Assembly (NCBI GenBank): GCA_947629275.1
Contig: CANRDG010000133.1
Span: 1-5,399 of the forward strand
Origin: an uncultured Clostridia bacterium
GTDB lineage: Bacteria; Bacillota; Clostridia; Oscillospirales; Ruminococcaceae
DNA length: 5,399 nt
Reading direction: 5' to 3'
Of the stretch, positions 1 through 5,399 are shown piece after piece. Numbering within the stretch: the stretch's first letter is position 1; each line of letters opens with the position of its first letter. The position numbers were made by a program, and so were the translations under genes. Under the pieces are notes generated by a model, which saw only the letters and a list, made by a program, of their open reading frames with translations, made no database searches and was not told the DNA's origin.

Positions 1-86
1 TATGTTTGTCCTAAAACGCTGTCAAGGCATTGCTTGAGATATAATTCTACTTTGTATATAGGAATTATCACACTGATCTTGTCCAT
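1..86 (-). CDS. GT2-family (GT-A fold) glycosyltransferase, N-terminal part only
   Basis: This is the start of a family 2 glycosyltransferase that runs off the left edge; only 28 codons are visible. The peptide begins MDKISVIIPIYKVELYL and continues with KQCLDSVLGQT. This is the classic opening of GT2 enzymes: a first beta strand (ISVIIPIY) that forms the nucleotide-sugar pocket, then a helix ending in the CLDSVLxQTY pattern. The catalytic DxD and the rest of the domain lie outside the window. The ATG at 86-84 is preceded by AGAGGG (94-99) at 7 nt, which supports this start. The gene follows the 390-aa glycosyltransferase with an 89-nt gap that contains a strong inverted repeat covering its ribosome binding site. 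Family members transfer a sugar from a nucleotide donor to a lipid-linked acceptor in the cytoplasm; donor and acceptor cannot be told here. The family call is firm despite the short length. Confidence 0.92.
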   Translation of the reverse strand, partial: MDKISVIIPIYKVELYLKQCLDSVLGQT

Positions 87-88
87 TA

Positions 89-154
89 TGCATCCCTCTT
101 ATGCTGCACGCATACTGTCTGCGTGCACACACCGTGTAATAAAAGAAGGATGCA
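89..154 (-). promoter_or_regulatory. Two-tier inverted repeat covering the ribosome binding site of the GT2 gene
   Basis: Read on the minus strand, TGCATCCTTCTT (154-143) can pair with AAGAGGGATGCA (100-89): 12 pairs, of which one is a T-G wobble. Inside it, TGCACGC (127-121) pairs perfectly with GCGTGCA (111-105) around a 9-nt loop. The 3' outer arm contains the AGAGGG Shine-Dalgarno site (94-99) and ends 2 nt before the GT2 start codon, so the folded RNA would hide that site. No T-run follows on either strand, so this is not a normal rho-independent terminator. Translational control is inference. A small mobile or repetitive palindrome would be the other reading. Confidence 0.6.
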
Positions 155-175
155 CTAACAGGGCTAGGTACTTCC

Positions 176-1348
176 TTATACCCCCCCGTTTTCTGCGCCT
201 ATATCCTCATCCTTACCCATTTTATATCTCGCAAGAAGTTCATATTGGCTTTCAATGAAACGAGCGGATTCCGAAATATTAAAACCGGCCTCAATAATCT
301 GTTCGGTCATATCTTTTCTTTCTTCTCCGGAGTTGTAGCTAAGTATTTTATTCGCCCAAAGTTGCACTGGTTCATCCAACGACAAATATTCTGCCAGTTC
401 GGTTATTTTGGCTTCTCTGGTGATCGTATCTGAAAGAAGTATTCTCAACCCGGCAGCCTGGGCCTCAATTGCTGAGACCGGTAAGCCTTCAAAACGCGAT
501 GGCAGTGCAAAACAATCCATCGCCTGGTAAACTTCATTTACTTTGTCTGTATTACCGTAAAATATGACTTCTTTCTCCAGATTTAATACTTTGACTAGAG
601 ATATTATCTCGTCTTTTAAGTTTTCACTATTTTCGCCATCACCGACAAGTAAAAGGCGCGCATTTGGACAAAGACCTTTCACTGCTGCGAAAACGCGGAT
701 TAAGAATTCGTGGTTCTTTTGATAAGCGAATCGTCCGACATGTCCAACAACAAAACAATCGTAAAGGCCGAGTTCTTCACGATATTTTTTTCTAATCTCC
801 CGATTAAATGCAAATTTCCTAACATCAATCCCATTACGAATGATCGTATATTTCTTCTCAGAGACAATGCTTCTCGGGAAGAGAAATTCAGCGGCTAAAT
901 CCGAACAAGCAAAATAAGTTATATTTGCCTTTTTCAAAAATCGTTTTCCCATATTATGTAGAAACAATTTCATGCGTGAGGGATTTTTTGAATTATGGGA
1001 GTGTAAAATTATCGGTTTCTTTCCTCCGAACAGACACACAAGCGCACATAAAGCCGCGTCCGTTATATGCACATGAATGCAATCGTATTTATTCTTTTTA
1101 ATCACTTTATACAAAAGTGATGTTTTAACTATTTTGCGAATGAACGGATTATTATTTTTGCAGAAATAGCATTTTCCACCGTTTCCTGTGATTTTCGAAA
1201 GATAAGATTTCTCTGGTTGATTCAGGACAAAAAAATCCACATCAAATTTTTTGAAATCAAACTGCTGATACCAATTCCAAACCATAACAGAACTGCCGCT
1301 CGCCAAAAATCTACCTAAACATATCTCAAGCACATGTACTTTTTCCAT
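176..1348 (-). CDS. GT4-family (GT-B fold) glycosyltransferase, EpsF/CapM-like
   Basis: A 390-aa retaining glycosyltransferase of the GT4 type, expected to add one sugar to a growing lipid-linked repeat unit at the inner membrane face. The N-terminal Rossmann half opens with HVLEICLGRFLASGSSVMVW (residues 5-24), in the position of the usual glycine-rich GG(A/V)E loop, here varied to ASGSS. DCIHVHITDAA (89-99) and ILHSHNS (114-120) are typical family strands. The linker IIRNGIDVRKF (169-179) leads into the C-terminal donor-binding half: VVGHVGRFAYQKNHEFLI (200-217), LLLVGDGE (232-239) and the EX7E motif, E287 to E295 in FEGLPVSAIEAQAAG. The start is supported by GAGGAG (1357-1362) 8 nt upstream. 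Length is normal for the family, apart from a short polar tail after residue 375. The last codons contain a G7 run. There is no signal peptide or membrane segment. The sugar specificity cannot be read from sequence. Confidence 0.9.
   Translation of the reverse strand: MEKVHVLEICLGRFLASGSSVMVWNWYQQFDFKKFDVDFFVLNQPEKSYLSKITGNGGKCYFCKNNNPFIRKIVKTSLLYKVIKKNKYDCIHVHITDAALCALVCLFGGKKPIILHSHNSKNPSRMKLFLHNMGKRFLKKANITYFACSDLAAEFLFPRSIVSEKKYTIIRNGIDVRKFAFNREIRKKYREELGLYDCFVVGHVGRFAYQKNHEFLIRVFAAVKGLCPNARLLLVGDGENSENLKDEIISLVKVLNLEKEVIFYGNTDKVNEVYQAMDCFALPSRFEGLPVSAIEAQAAGLRILLSDTITREAKITELAEYLSLDEPVQLWANKILSYNSGEERKDMTEQIIEAGFNISESARFIESQYELLARYKMGKDEDIGAENGGV
181..187 (-). repeat. G7 homopolymer near the 3' end of the GT4 gene
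   Basis: Seven consecutive C on the plus strand give seven G in the coding strand, forming the Gly-Gly codons two residues before Val and the TAA stop. Gaining one G would remove the stop and extend the protein by about 25 residues to a TAA at 101-99, inside the hairpin. Losing one G would open a third frame that runs past the GT2 start to a TGA at 24-22. Seven is near the lower limit for frequent slippage, so phase variation is only a possibility. It is the longest G/C run I noticed in the window. Confidence 0.5.
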
Positions 1349-1424
1349 ATTATTTACTCCTCTTTATTACGATATGACAATTAAAAAATGTTTTTGTTTT
1401 AGTTTGCATTTCATATAACCTGGC

Positions 1425-1529
1425 TTATCCTAATACAGACTCGTTATTGATTAGCATCAGTACATATCTGTCAACGTGCTTCTCCTCCAACGGTGAAAGT
1501 GTCATATAATCGTTATATTCCTTTTGCAA
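1425..1529 (-). pseudogene. Probable C-terminal relic of a second LicD-family gene
   Basis: The gap between licD and the GT4 gene contains an open stretch of 34 codons ending in TAA. It is in the same frame as licD, starting 18 nt past the licD stop. It reads LQKEYNDYMTLSPLEEKH and then VDRYVLMLINNESVLG. It lines up with the C-terminal region of the intact LicD, LKGIYGNYMKLPPKEKRV (residues 249-266): L, Y, YM, L, P and E match without gaps, about 7 of 18 positions. The Y-x-x-YM-x-L-x-P pattern is typical of LicD C-termini. The codons differ widely from the intact copy, so this is not a recent tandem duplication; it is better explained as the tail of a different licD allele left by recombination. 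It has no start or ribosome binding site of its own. A chance resemblance cannot be fully excluded in so short a piece. Confidence 0.55.
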
Positions 1530-1547
1530 AACATTTTTTGCTTGATT

Positions 1548-2414
1548 TTATTCGCAGGAATGTTTACCTTTTGATGTATCATCATTAACAGACACAACGC
1601 TTTGTCCATGACTTGGCACACGTTTTTCCTTTGGCGGCAATTTCATATAGTTGCCGTATATCCCCTTTAAGTAGGTGTCATAATCGTCAACACCCATAAG
1701 CTTCATTCCCTCAAAATCATATAATGTTCCTTTCCCAAAAACAGTTTTGGGAAACATTTCTTTAAACTTATATCCGCCCAAAAAAACAAGCCACAAATCC
1801 GAAGTTTTGGGTGAATATTTCTTAAGTGCTTTATCCATCGCTCTCCATCTTTTTGGGTAAGACAAAATTTTTTGTATAGGGAAACGCTTGGCAAATTCTA
1901 TCAAGATTTTTTCATACCATGGTCTGTTTTTATTTAGCTGAGTGAGTTTATCAAATGATGCAAGCCTGAACATAGCACGGGCAAATAAAAGTCTTCCTTT
2001 ATGTATCAATCTAGCTAGTTTCTTGTTAGGCATGCCATCAATAGGAAGTATATCTATCCAGACATTTTCAATACGAGGTTTTATGGCGGATTTAATATAT
2101 ATTTTTTTTTCTGATGTTGTGATTCTAGCAGTACAATTTGGAAATTGATTGTCTAGATAAAAGTGTTCAATTGAGTAATTACCATTCATATATTTGGATG
2201 CAACTTGCAAAAATTTTTCATAATCCTCCCGTGGCATCATAAAGTCCGCATCATCGTCCCAAGGTATATACCCATTATGGCGAACCGCGCCAAGCATGGT
2301 ACCGGCAGACATATAGTAAATCAAGTGTTCCTTTTCACAAATGTTGACAAAAAGCTTTATTAGCTTTACCTGGATAAGCTGTAGTTTCCTGACGGTCTCA
2401 TATTTATTCTCCAT
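1548..2414 (-). CDS. licD: LicD-family phosphotransferase (phosphocholine-type decoration of surface glycan)
   Basis: LicD proteins have a nucleotidyltransferase-like fold related to fukutin. The characterised members transfer phosphocholine from CDP-choline to teichoic acid or LPS sugars; other substituents are possible for uncharacterised members. Numbering from the chosen start, the family hallmarks are all present: the opening helix VRKLQLIQVKLIKLF (8-22), SAGTMLGAVRHNGYIPWDDD (36-55) continuing into ADFMMPREDYEKF with the metal-binding aspartates D53, D54, D55 and D57, then WIDILPIDGMP (119-129), and the C-terminal YDTYLKGIYGNYMKLPP (245-261). At 288 aa the length is ordinary. An ATG 18 nt upstream (2432) would add MILEEN, but GGAGG (2420-2424) lies inside that extension, 5 nt before the ATG at 2414, so the shorter start is preferred. 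It is flanked by relics of a GT4 gene upstream and another LicD downstream. It is AT-rich (16 of 60 G+C in 2101-2160, hand count). The protein is probably cytoplasmic or membrane-associated; no transmembrane segment is evident. Confidence 0.92.
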   Translation of the reverse strand: MENKYETVRKLQLIQVKLIKLFVNICEKEHLIYYMSAGTMLGAVRHNGYIPWDDDADFMMPREDYEKFLQVASKYMNGNYSIEHFYLDNQFPNCTARITTSEKKIYIKSAIKPRIENVWIDILPIDGMPNKKLARLIHKGRLLFARAMFRLASFDKLTQLNKNRPWYEKILIEFAKRFPIQKILSYPKRWRAMDKALKKYSPKTSDLWLVFLGGYKFKEMFPKTVFGKGTLYDFEGMKLMGVDDYDTYLKGIYGNYMKLPPKEKRVPSHGQSVVSVNDDTSKGKHSCE

Positions 2415-2419
2415 ATTTT

Positions 2420-2424
2420 CCTCC
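2420..2424 (-). promoter_or_regulatory. Shine-Dalgarno site that decides the licD start
   Basis: GGAGG on the minus strand lies 5 nt before the ATG at 2414-2412. It is a near-consensus site and overlaps codons 3-5 of the longer alternative reading from 2432, whose own upstream sequence (AGAGTGAA) is a weaker site set very close to that ATG. Confidence 0.75.
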
Positions 2425-2433
2425 AAGATCATT

Positions 2434-2556
2434 TCACTCTGGTTTTATGCTACGAAACAAGGTTTTACTTTTTAAGAAATGCTAAATATTTTTGGCCAAA
2501 ACTCCCGTTTCGGTACGTTTACCGAATATAAAATATCCGTCGATTCCAAAGCGCAT
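2434..2556 (-). pseudogene. Decayed N-terminus of a GT4-type glycosyltransferase
   Basis: An ATG at 2556-2554 opens a 24-codon reading, MRFGIDGYFIFGKR then TETGVLAKNI, closed by TAG at 2484-2482. Many GT4 enzymes begin M(K/R)-I/F-GID-(A/G)-R-x-(L/F) followed by a TG(I/V)GxYxxNLL segment, and this peptide follows that plan closely (GIDG, then KRT-x-TGV-x-A-x-N). Reading through the TAG, the same frame continues HFLKSKTLFRSIKPE to a TGA at 2436-2434. This is plausible as the next helix if the TAG was once CAG. A modest AGAG site lies 5' of the ATG. Nothing of the remaining roughly 330 residues of a GT4 enzyme is present. It therefore looks like the front end of a gene cut off when the licD segment was joined. 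It could in principle be translated as a 24-aa peptide, but no function is suggested. Confidence 0.58.
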
Positions 2557-2567
2557 ATCATTATCTC

Positions 2568-2589
2568 TTCATAAAATGAATTTTATGAA
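2568..2589 (-). repeat. Perfect 9-bp AT-rich inverted repeat
   Basis: TTCATAAAA and TTTTATGAA flank a 4-nt loop (2577-2580) in the gap after the 417-aa glycosyltransferase gene, just before the GT4 relic. A second, weaker pairing, AAAACAGA (2618-2611) with TCTGTTTT (2596-2589), overlaps its edge and starts within the stop codon. With AT-only or AT-rich stems and no following U-run, neither is a convincing terminator. They may slow decay from the 3' end or be incidental in AT-rich DNA. Confidence 0.35.
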
Positions 2590-2616
2590 AAACAGAAAAT
2601 AGAAAAACTGTCTGTT

Positions 2617-3870
2617 TTACAATTCTAATTTTTTAAACTGTTCAAAAATAATGTCCCACTGAAAGTTTTCTTCTATAAACTTCCTCGCGTTTTGCCCGAG
2701 CTCATCACATTTTTCCTGCGAATTCATCAGTTCATCTACATGCTTAGCAATATCCTTGGGATCATCGCTAACTATCCATTGATTTCCGTTTTCTGCCCAT
2801 ATTCCCTCTGCACCAATAGAATTTGTTACGACAGGCAATCCCATTGCCATAGCTTCCAGTATCTTTGTTTTTATTCCCGTTCCATAAGAAAGAGGGGCAA
2901 GGAAAACCGTGCCTTCTTCCGTGTAAGGTCTTAAATCGTCAACCATGCCGGTAAAACTGATTTTTTCTGTATCTTTAAATTCATCAATTATTTCCTCGGG
3001 ACATTTTCCGATACACACAAAGCTTTTCAGATTTTTACATAAAGGCAAAATGTCTTTTACAATCATTCGTATGGAATCCGCATTTGCGGGTGTTGCAATA
3101 TTTCCCACAAAAACTGCCCGACCAGAAATCTTTTTAACATTTAAATCTTGAGAATAATATCCGTAATCTACTCCTAAGCTTATGGTGACAGCTTTATCCG
3201 TGCCGTATTTTTTGTTAAATTCCTTCGTTTCAATCTCTGATACAAACACTACCTTGTCATACAATTCTGAGTAATGTTTTTCAGCATTTCTCATTTTGGG
3301 TATCTCTAATTTTAAAACAAATTTCTTTATTGAGGTGCTTTTTAAAATTTTTTGAATTATGCCTGGTAGGTTTTGTTGATAATTCCCGGCAATATTTGTT
3401 TTCTCTGAAAGCGAATTTAACTGACGTTCATATCTTTTTGACAGCATATCGTCAATATCGAGAATTTTTTTACATGAAAATTTATTTAATGCGGTATAAT
3501 ACGGCGCAAGTCTGATCATATCAACTATTACAGCATCATATTTGCTATTTTCTATAAGGCGAGATATCTCCTTACAATTATTCTTACTGAAATACAAAGA
3601 GCACTGCAACGGCCATTTGGAGCTTGATATAAAAGATTTAAGTACTAAGTTTTTTAACTTTTCTATTTTACCAATACTGGATGCCAGTATTACACGGTTA
3701 ATAAATGACGGTTTATCAGACATATGCTCTGATTTATCAAAAGCATAGACATCAACATCATAACCGTACTTTTCATGAAGCCCACGGCAATAATGATACA
3801 TTTCCGCTTTATGTCCATCTATCGGCGGCCAAAAAATTCTGCTGCTTATGTATAATATTTTCTTCGTCAT
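2617..3870 (-). CDS. GT-B fold glycosyltransferase (GT4-like, related to the Stp1-type sugar transferases)
   Basis: A 417-aa glycosyltransferase, presumably a sugar-adding step of the polysaccharide repeat. The N-terminal half opens with ILYISSRIFWPPIDGHKAEM (5-24), the acceptor-side loop typical of enzymes that read PxPPxxGxxxR, followed by GYDVDVYAFD (36-45). KKILDIDDMLSKRYERQ (134-150) and VVFVSEIETKEF (207-218) are conserved strands. The donor half has GRAVFVGNIATPANADSI (250-267), ISFTGMVDDLRPY (304-316) and LAPLSYGTGIKTKILEAMAM (324-343), continuing GLPVVTNSIGAEGI. The GxGIKxKxLEAMAMGxPVV block places it near the Stp1-like branch described from exosortase-linked gene clusters; that placement is from memory of the motif and is tentative. 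The start ATG shares ATGA with the stop of the gmd fragment, and its ribosome binding site GAGG (3878-3881, spacing 7) lies inside that fragment, so translation is probably coupled. No membrane segment is seen. Sugar specificity is unknown. Confidence 0.88.
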   Translation of the reverse strand: MTKKILYISSRIFWPPIDGHKAEMYHYCRGLHEKYGYDVDVYAFDKSEHMSDKPSFINRVILASSIGKIEKLKNLVLKSFISSSKWPLQCSLYFSKNNCKEISRLIENSKYDAVIVDMIRLAPYYTALNKFSCKKILDIDDMLSKRYERQLNSLSEKTNIAGNYQQNLPGIIQKILKSTSIKKFVLKLEIPKMRNAEKHYSELYDKVVFVSEIETKEFNKKYGTDKAVTISLGVDYGYYSQDLNVKKISGRAVFVGNIATPANADSIRMIVKDILPLCKNLKSFVCIGKCPEEIIDEFKDTEKISFTGMVDDLRPYTEEGTVFLAPLSYGTGIKTKILEAMAMGLPVVTNSIGAEGIWAENGNQWIVSDDPKDIAKHVDELMNSQEKCDELGQNARKFIEENFQWDIIFEQFKKLEL

Positions 3871-3881
3871 GATTTGACCTC
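3867..3881 (-). promoter_or_regulatory. Coupled stop/start junction (ATGA) with the ribosome binding site inside the gmd fragment
   Basis: The minus strand reads GAGGTCAAATCATGA. GAGG is the likely Shine-Dalgarno site, ATG (3870-3868) starts the 417-aa glycosyltransferase, and TGA (3869-3867) ends the gmd fragment. The 4-nt overlap is the standard layout for translational coupling. It also marks the breakpoint where gmd sequence stops and a different gene begins. Confidence 0.75.
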
Positions 3882-4085
3882 GCCCACAATGCGTATAATA
3901 CTCGATGAATCCGAAAGGTCGCCGTCGTGGAGCTTTATTTTATCCAAAATTGGGTCTATTCTCGAAGTTGTAGAAACAAATGAACGGCGTATTATGCCAT
4001 GCACCTCGTAGTCCTTATCCAAAAGCAACTCTGCAAGATAACTGCCGTCCTGACCGGTTATGCCGGTTATCAATGCCTTTTTCAT
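3867..4085 (-). pseudogene. gmd: Truncated GDP-mannose 4,6-dehydratase, N-terminal 72 residues
   Basis: Gmd converts GDP-mannose to GDP-4-keto-6-deoxymannose, the precursor of GDP-fucose, GDP-rhamnose and related sugars. This piece carries the full NAD(P)-binding opening of the family: ALITGITGQDGSYLAELLL (4-22) with the GxxGxxG glycines at 8, 11 and 14, then EVHGIIRRS (27-35), SRIDPI (41-46) and KLHDGDLSDSSSIIRI (51-66). Intact Gmd is about 340-370 aa. The family would continue EVKPDEIYNL, but here GEVK is followed by Ser and TGA. The catalytic Ser/Thr, Glu and Tyr-x-x-x-Lys residues are all missing, so it cannot be a working dehydratase. It keeps a good start: AAGGAG (4094-4099) at 8 nt, 4 nt after the manC stop. 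No internal frameshift is seen, so the truncation is probably recent, or the fragment is kept because it carries translation into the next gene. manC followed by gmd is a common natural order. Confidence 0.9.
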
Positions 4086-4089
4086 TTAC

Positions 4090-5397
4090 TTATCTCCTTG
4101 AAATTATTTTGTCTTCTTTACTTATCTCATCGCCTGTCTGGACTTCTATGACAGTCAAGTCAGTCTTAGCAAGCAGGGTATGTTTTGTGCCTTTCGGGAT
4201 AGAAACAACGCTTCCTTTTTCCACATGGAGCGTTTCTCCGTCAAGAATCACTTCGCCGCTGCCGTCAATGATATTCCAGCATTCGTCGCGCAGTTCATGG
4301 CAGTGATATGTCATTTTGCTTCCTGCTGTAAGCGCTATCTTAACTGTCATAGCTCCTGGTTGGGCGTCTATCACAGTGTAAGTGCCCCAGCTTTTTTCTG
4401 CAAACTTTATTTCGGTACTTATCTTTTCAACATACGGTTTCATAAAGCCACTGCGTTCTTTGTCTGCAACGAATATGCCGTCGCCTGAGACCGCTATTAC
4501 AAGGTCTTTTAGCCCCATTGCGAGGACAGGTATGTCAAGTTCGTTTATTACTTGCGTGTTTTCACAAGTTTCATCAAGCAGCACATTGCCTTTTACAGGC
4601 TCTGTCATTACCTCGGCAAGCATATTCCAAGTGCCTATGTCTTTCCATTCGCCTGCATAGCGCAGCACTTGTATCAAAGGCTCTTTTTCAACAACAGCAT
4701 AATCGAAGCTTATTTTAGAAAGCTCTTCATATTTTTTATACAGGTCGTCGTAATTTTCAAAATCAATATATTCATGTGCTTTTTCAATAAGGTAGCCCAT
4801 CTTGAATGCAAAAACTCCCGCATTCCAAAGCGCACCGCGTTTTATATACTCTTTTGCCTTTTCTGTATCGGGCTTTTCCTTAAATTCAATAACCTTGCTT
4901 ACCTTTTGTGATGATGCAGGGATTATATATCCATACTTTTCAGACGGATATGTAGGTTCGATGCCCATTAAAGTAAGATTTGCGTTTCCCTCTGCGGAAA
5001 GATCTGCAAGCTGTGCTACAGCCTCGTAATAAGTATCATTCACATACGGGTCTACCGGGCAAACTACTACAGGTTCATCTAAAGGTACTTTTTTTGCATC
5101 ATACAAAAACGCAGCCACAAGAACTATAGCAGGAAAAGTATCGCGCCGACAAGGCTCTACGCATACTGAAACGTTGTCACCCAGTTGATTTTTTATTGCG
5201 CTTACCTGCGATTTGCTTGTAGCTATAGTAACATTCGCATTCGGATCAACAGTCGTTATCTGTCTGTATACACGCTGAACCATTGACTCATACGCATCGC
5301 CGTTTTTGAAAAGTTTTATAAACTGCTTGCTGCGTATATCATTTGACAGCGGCCAGAGTCTCTTTCCACTGCCGCCTGACAGAAGTACAATGTTCAT
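4090..5397 (-). CDS. manC: Mannose-1-phosphate guanylyltransferase with C-terminal cupin
   Basis: The enzyme makes GDP-mannose from GTP and mannose-1-phosphate in the cytoplasm, feeding mannose or its derivatives into the polysaccharide. The nucleotidyltransferase domain has LSGGSGKRLWPLS (6-18) with SKQF (23-26), EPCRRDTFPAI (81-91), PVDPYV (114-119) where most relatives have PSDHxI, EKYGYI (153-158), the active-site FKEKP (172-176), ALWNAGVF (189-196), FDYAVVEK (231-238) and WKDIGTWN (251-258). The C-terminal cupin has KSWGTY (335-340), a first metal motif YHCHELRDECW (364-374) and a second, GSVVSIPKGTKH (395-406). At 435 aa it is shorter than the roughly 470-aa bifunctional ManC/AlgA type, and lacks the usual DxYGR ending, so phosphomannose isomerase activity is uncertain. 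The ATG at 5397 fits the family start; only 2 nt lie upstream, so its ribosome binding site and promoter are outside the window. gmd follows after 4 nt. One sampled stretch (4141-4200) is 27 of 60 G+C by hand count, richer than licD, but GC varies along the gene. Confidence 0.93.
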   Translation of the reverse strand: MNIVLLSGGSGKRLWPLSNDIRSKQFIKLFKNGDAYESMVQRVYRQITTVDPNANVTIATSKSQVSAIKNQLGDNVSVCVEPCRRDTFPAIVLVAAFLYDAKKVPLDEPVVVCPVDPYVNDTYYEAVAQLADLSAEGNANLTLMGIEPTYPSEKYGYIIPASSQKVSKVIEFKEKPDTEKAKEYIKRGALWNAGVFAFKMGYLIEKAHEYIDFENYDDLYKKYEELSKISFDYAVVEKEPLIQVLRYAGEWKDIGTWNMLAEVMTEPVKGNVLLDETCENTQVINELDIPVLAMGLKDLVIAVSGDGIFVADKERSGFMKPYVEKISTEIKFAEKSWGTYTVIDAQPGAMTVKIALTAGSKMTYHCHELRDECWNIIDGSGEVILDGETLHVEKGSVVSIPKGTKHTLLAKTDLTVIEVQTGDEISKEDKIISRR

Positions 5398-5399
5398 TA

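Noticed and set aside
34..258. Plus-strand open frames, for example 34-258, 3980-4306 and 4552-4911
   Set aside because: They lie opposite genes with clear protein families, lack good ribosome binding sites, and their translations look like antisense reading of those genes.
1375..1411. Short minus-strand ORF MKCKLKQKHFLIVIS in the spacer before the GT4 gene
   Set aside because: Only 15 codons, low-complexity Lys-rich start, weak ribosome binding site and no recognisable family.
1469..1474. Perfect TTGACA -35 box on the minus strand upstream of the GT4 gene
   Set aside because: No acceptable -10 hexamer lies 15-19 nt downstream, and the box is within the probable LicD relic coding stretch, so I do not call a promoter.
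2415..2432. Longer licD start at 2432 adding MILEEN
   Set aside because: The strong GGAGG for the ATG at 2414 lies inside this extension, and the family normally begins near the shorter start.
2589..2618. Inverted repeat AAAACAGA/TCTGTTTT after the 417-aa glycosyltransferase as a terminator
   Set aside because: The stem is AT-rich with a 14-nt loop and there is no clean U-run after it. The genes continue in the same direction.
1..5399. CRISPR array, tRNA or rRNA gene, insertion sequence, phage defence genes
   Set aside because: No regularly spaced repeats, cloverleaf or rRNA-like sequence, transposase or terminal inverted repeats, and no nuclease or defence-type domain were seen on either strand.

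Overview
The window is part of a surface-polysaccharide (capsule or exopolysaccharide) biosynthesis locus. Every supportable gene lies on the minus strand, so transcription runs from high to low coordinates. AT-rich sequence, strong purine-rich Shine-Dalgarno sites (GGAGG, GAGGAG, AAGGAG) 5-8 nt before the starts, a GDP-mannose pyrophosphorylase ending in a short cupin, and a LicD protein together suggest a low-GC Gram-positive host, probably a gut-type Clostridia member. This taxonomic placement is inference from style and family, not from a marker gene.

In order of transcription: manC (5397-4090) makes GDP-mannose. A 72-codon N-terminal fragment of gmd, GDP-mannose 4,6-dehydratase (4085-3867), follows after 4 nt; its stop overlaps the start of the next gene as ATGA. 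A GT-B fold glycosyltransferase of 417 aa (3870-2617) comes next. A gap of about 200 nt then holds what looks like the decayed N-terminus of another GT4-type glycosyltransferase (2556-2434). An intact licD (2414-1548) follows. The next gap of about 200 nt holds a probable C-terminal relic of a second LicD protein, in frame with the licD stop (1529-1425). Then come a 390-aa GT4-type glycosyltransferase (1348-176) and, running off the left edge, the first 28 codons of a GT2-family glycosyltransferase (86-1). The gap between these last two genes contains a two-tier inverted repeat whose 3' arm includes the ribosome binding site of the last gene.

Functionally, manC supplies an activated sugar, three glycosyltransferases would build the repeat unit on the cytoplasmic side, and LicD would decorate it with a phosphorylated substituent such as phosphocholine. 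The truncated gmd suggests that the route from GDP-mannose to GDP-fucose or related deoxysugars has been lost here, unless another gmd copy exists.

I found no clear case for a wholly new system. The distinctive signal is mosaic decay: three broken gene ends (gmd, a GT4 and a licD) sit exactly at the joins between intact genes, as expected of a repeatedly recombined locus. Two possible expression-control features lie at the left end: the hairpin and a G7 tract at the 3' end of the GT4 gene. No convincing promoter or rho-independent terminator was seen. The plus strand has no credible gene.
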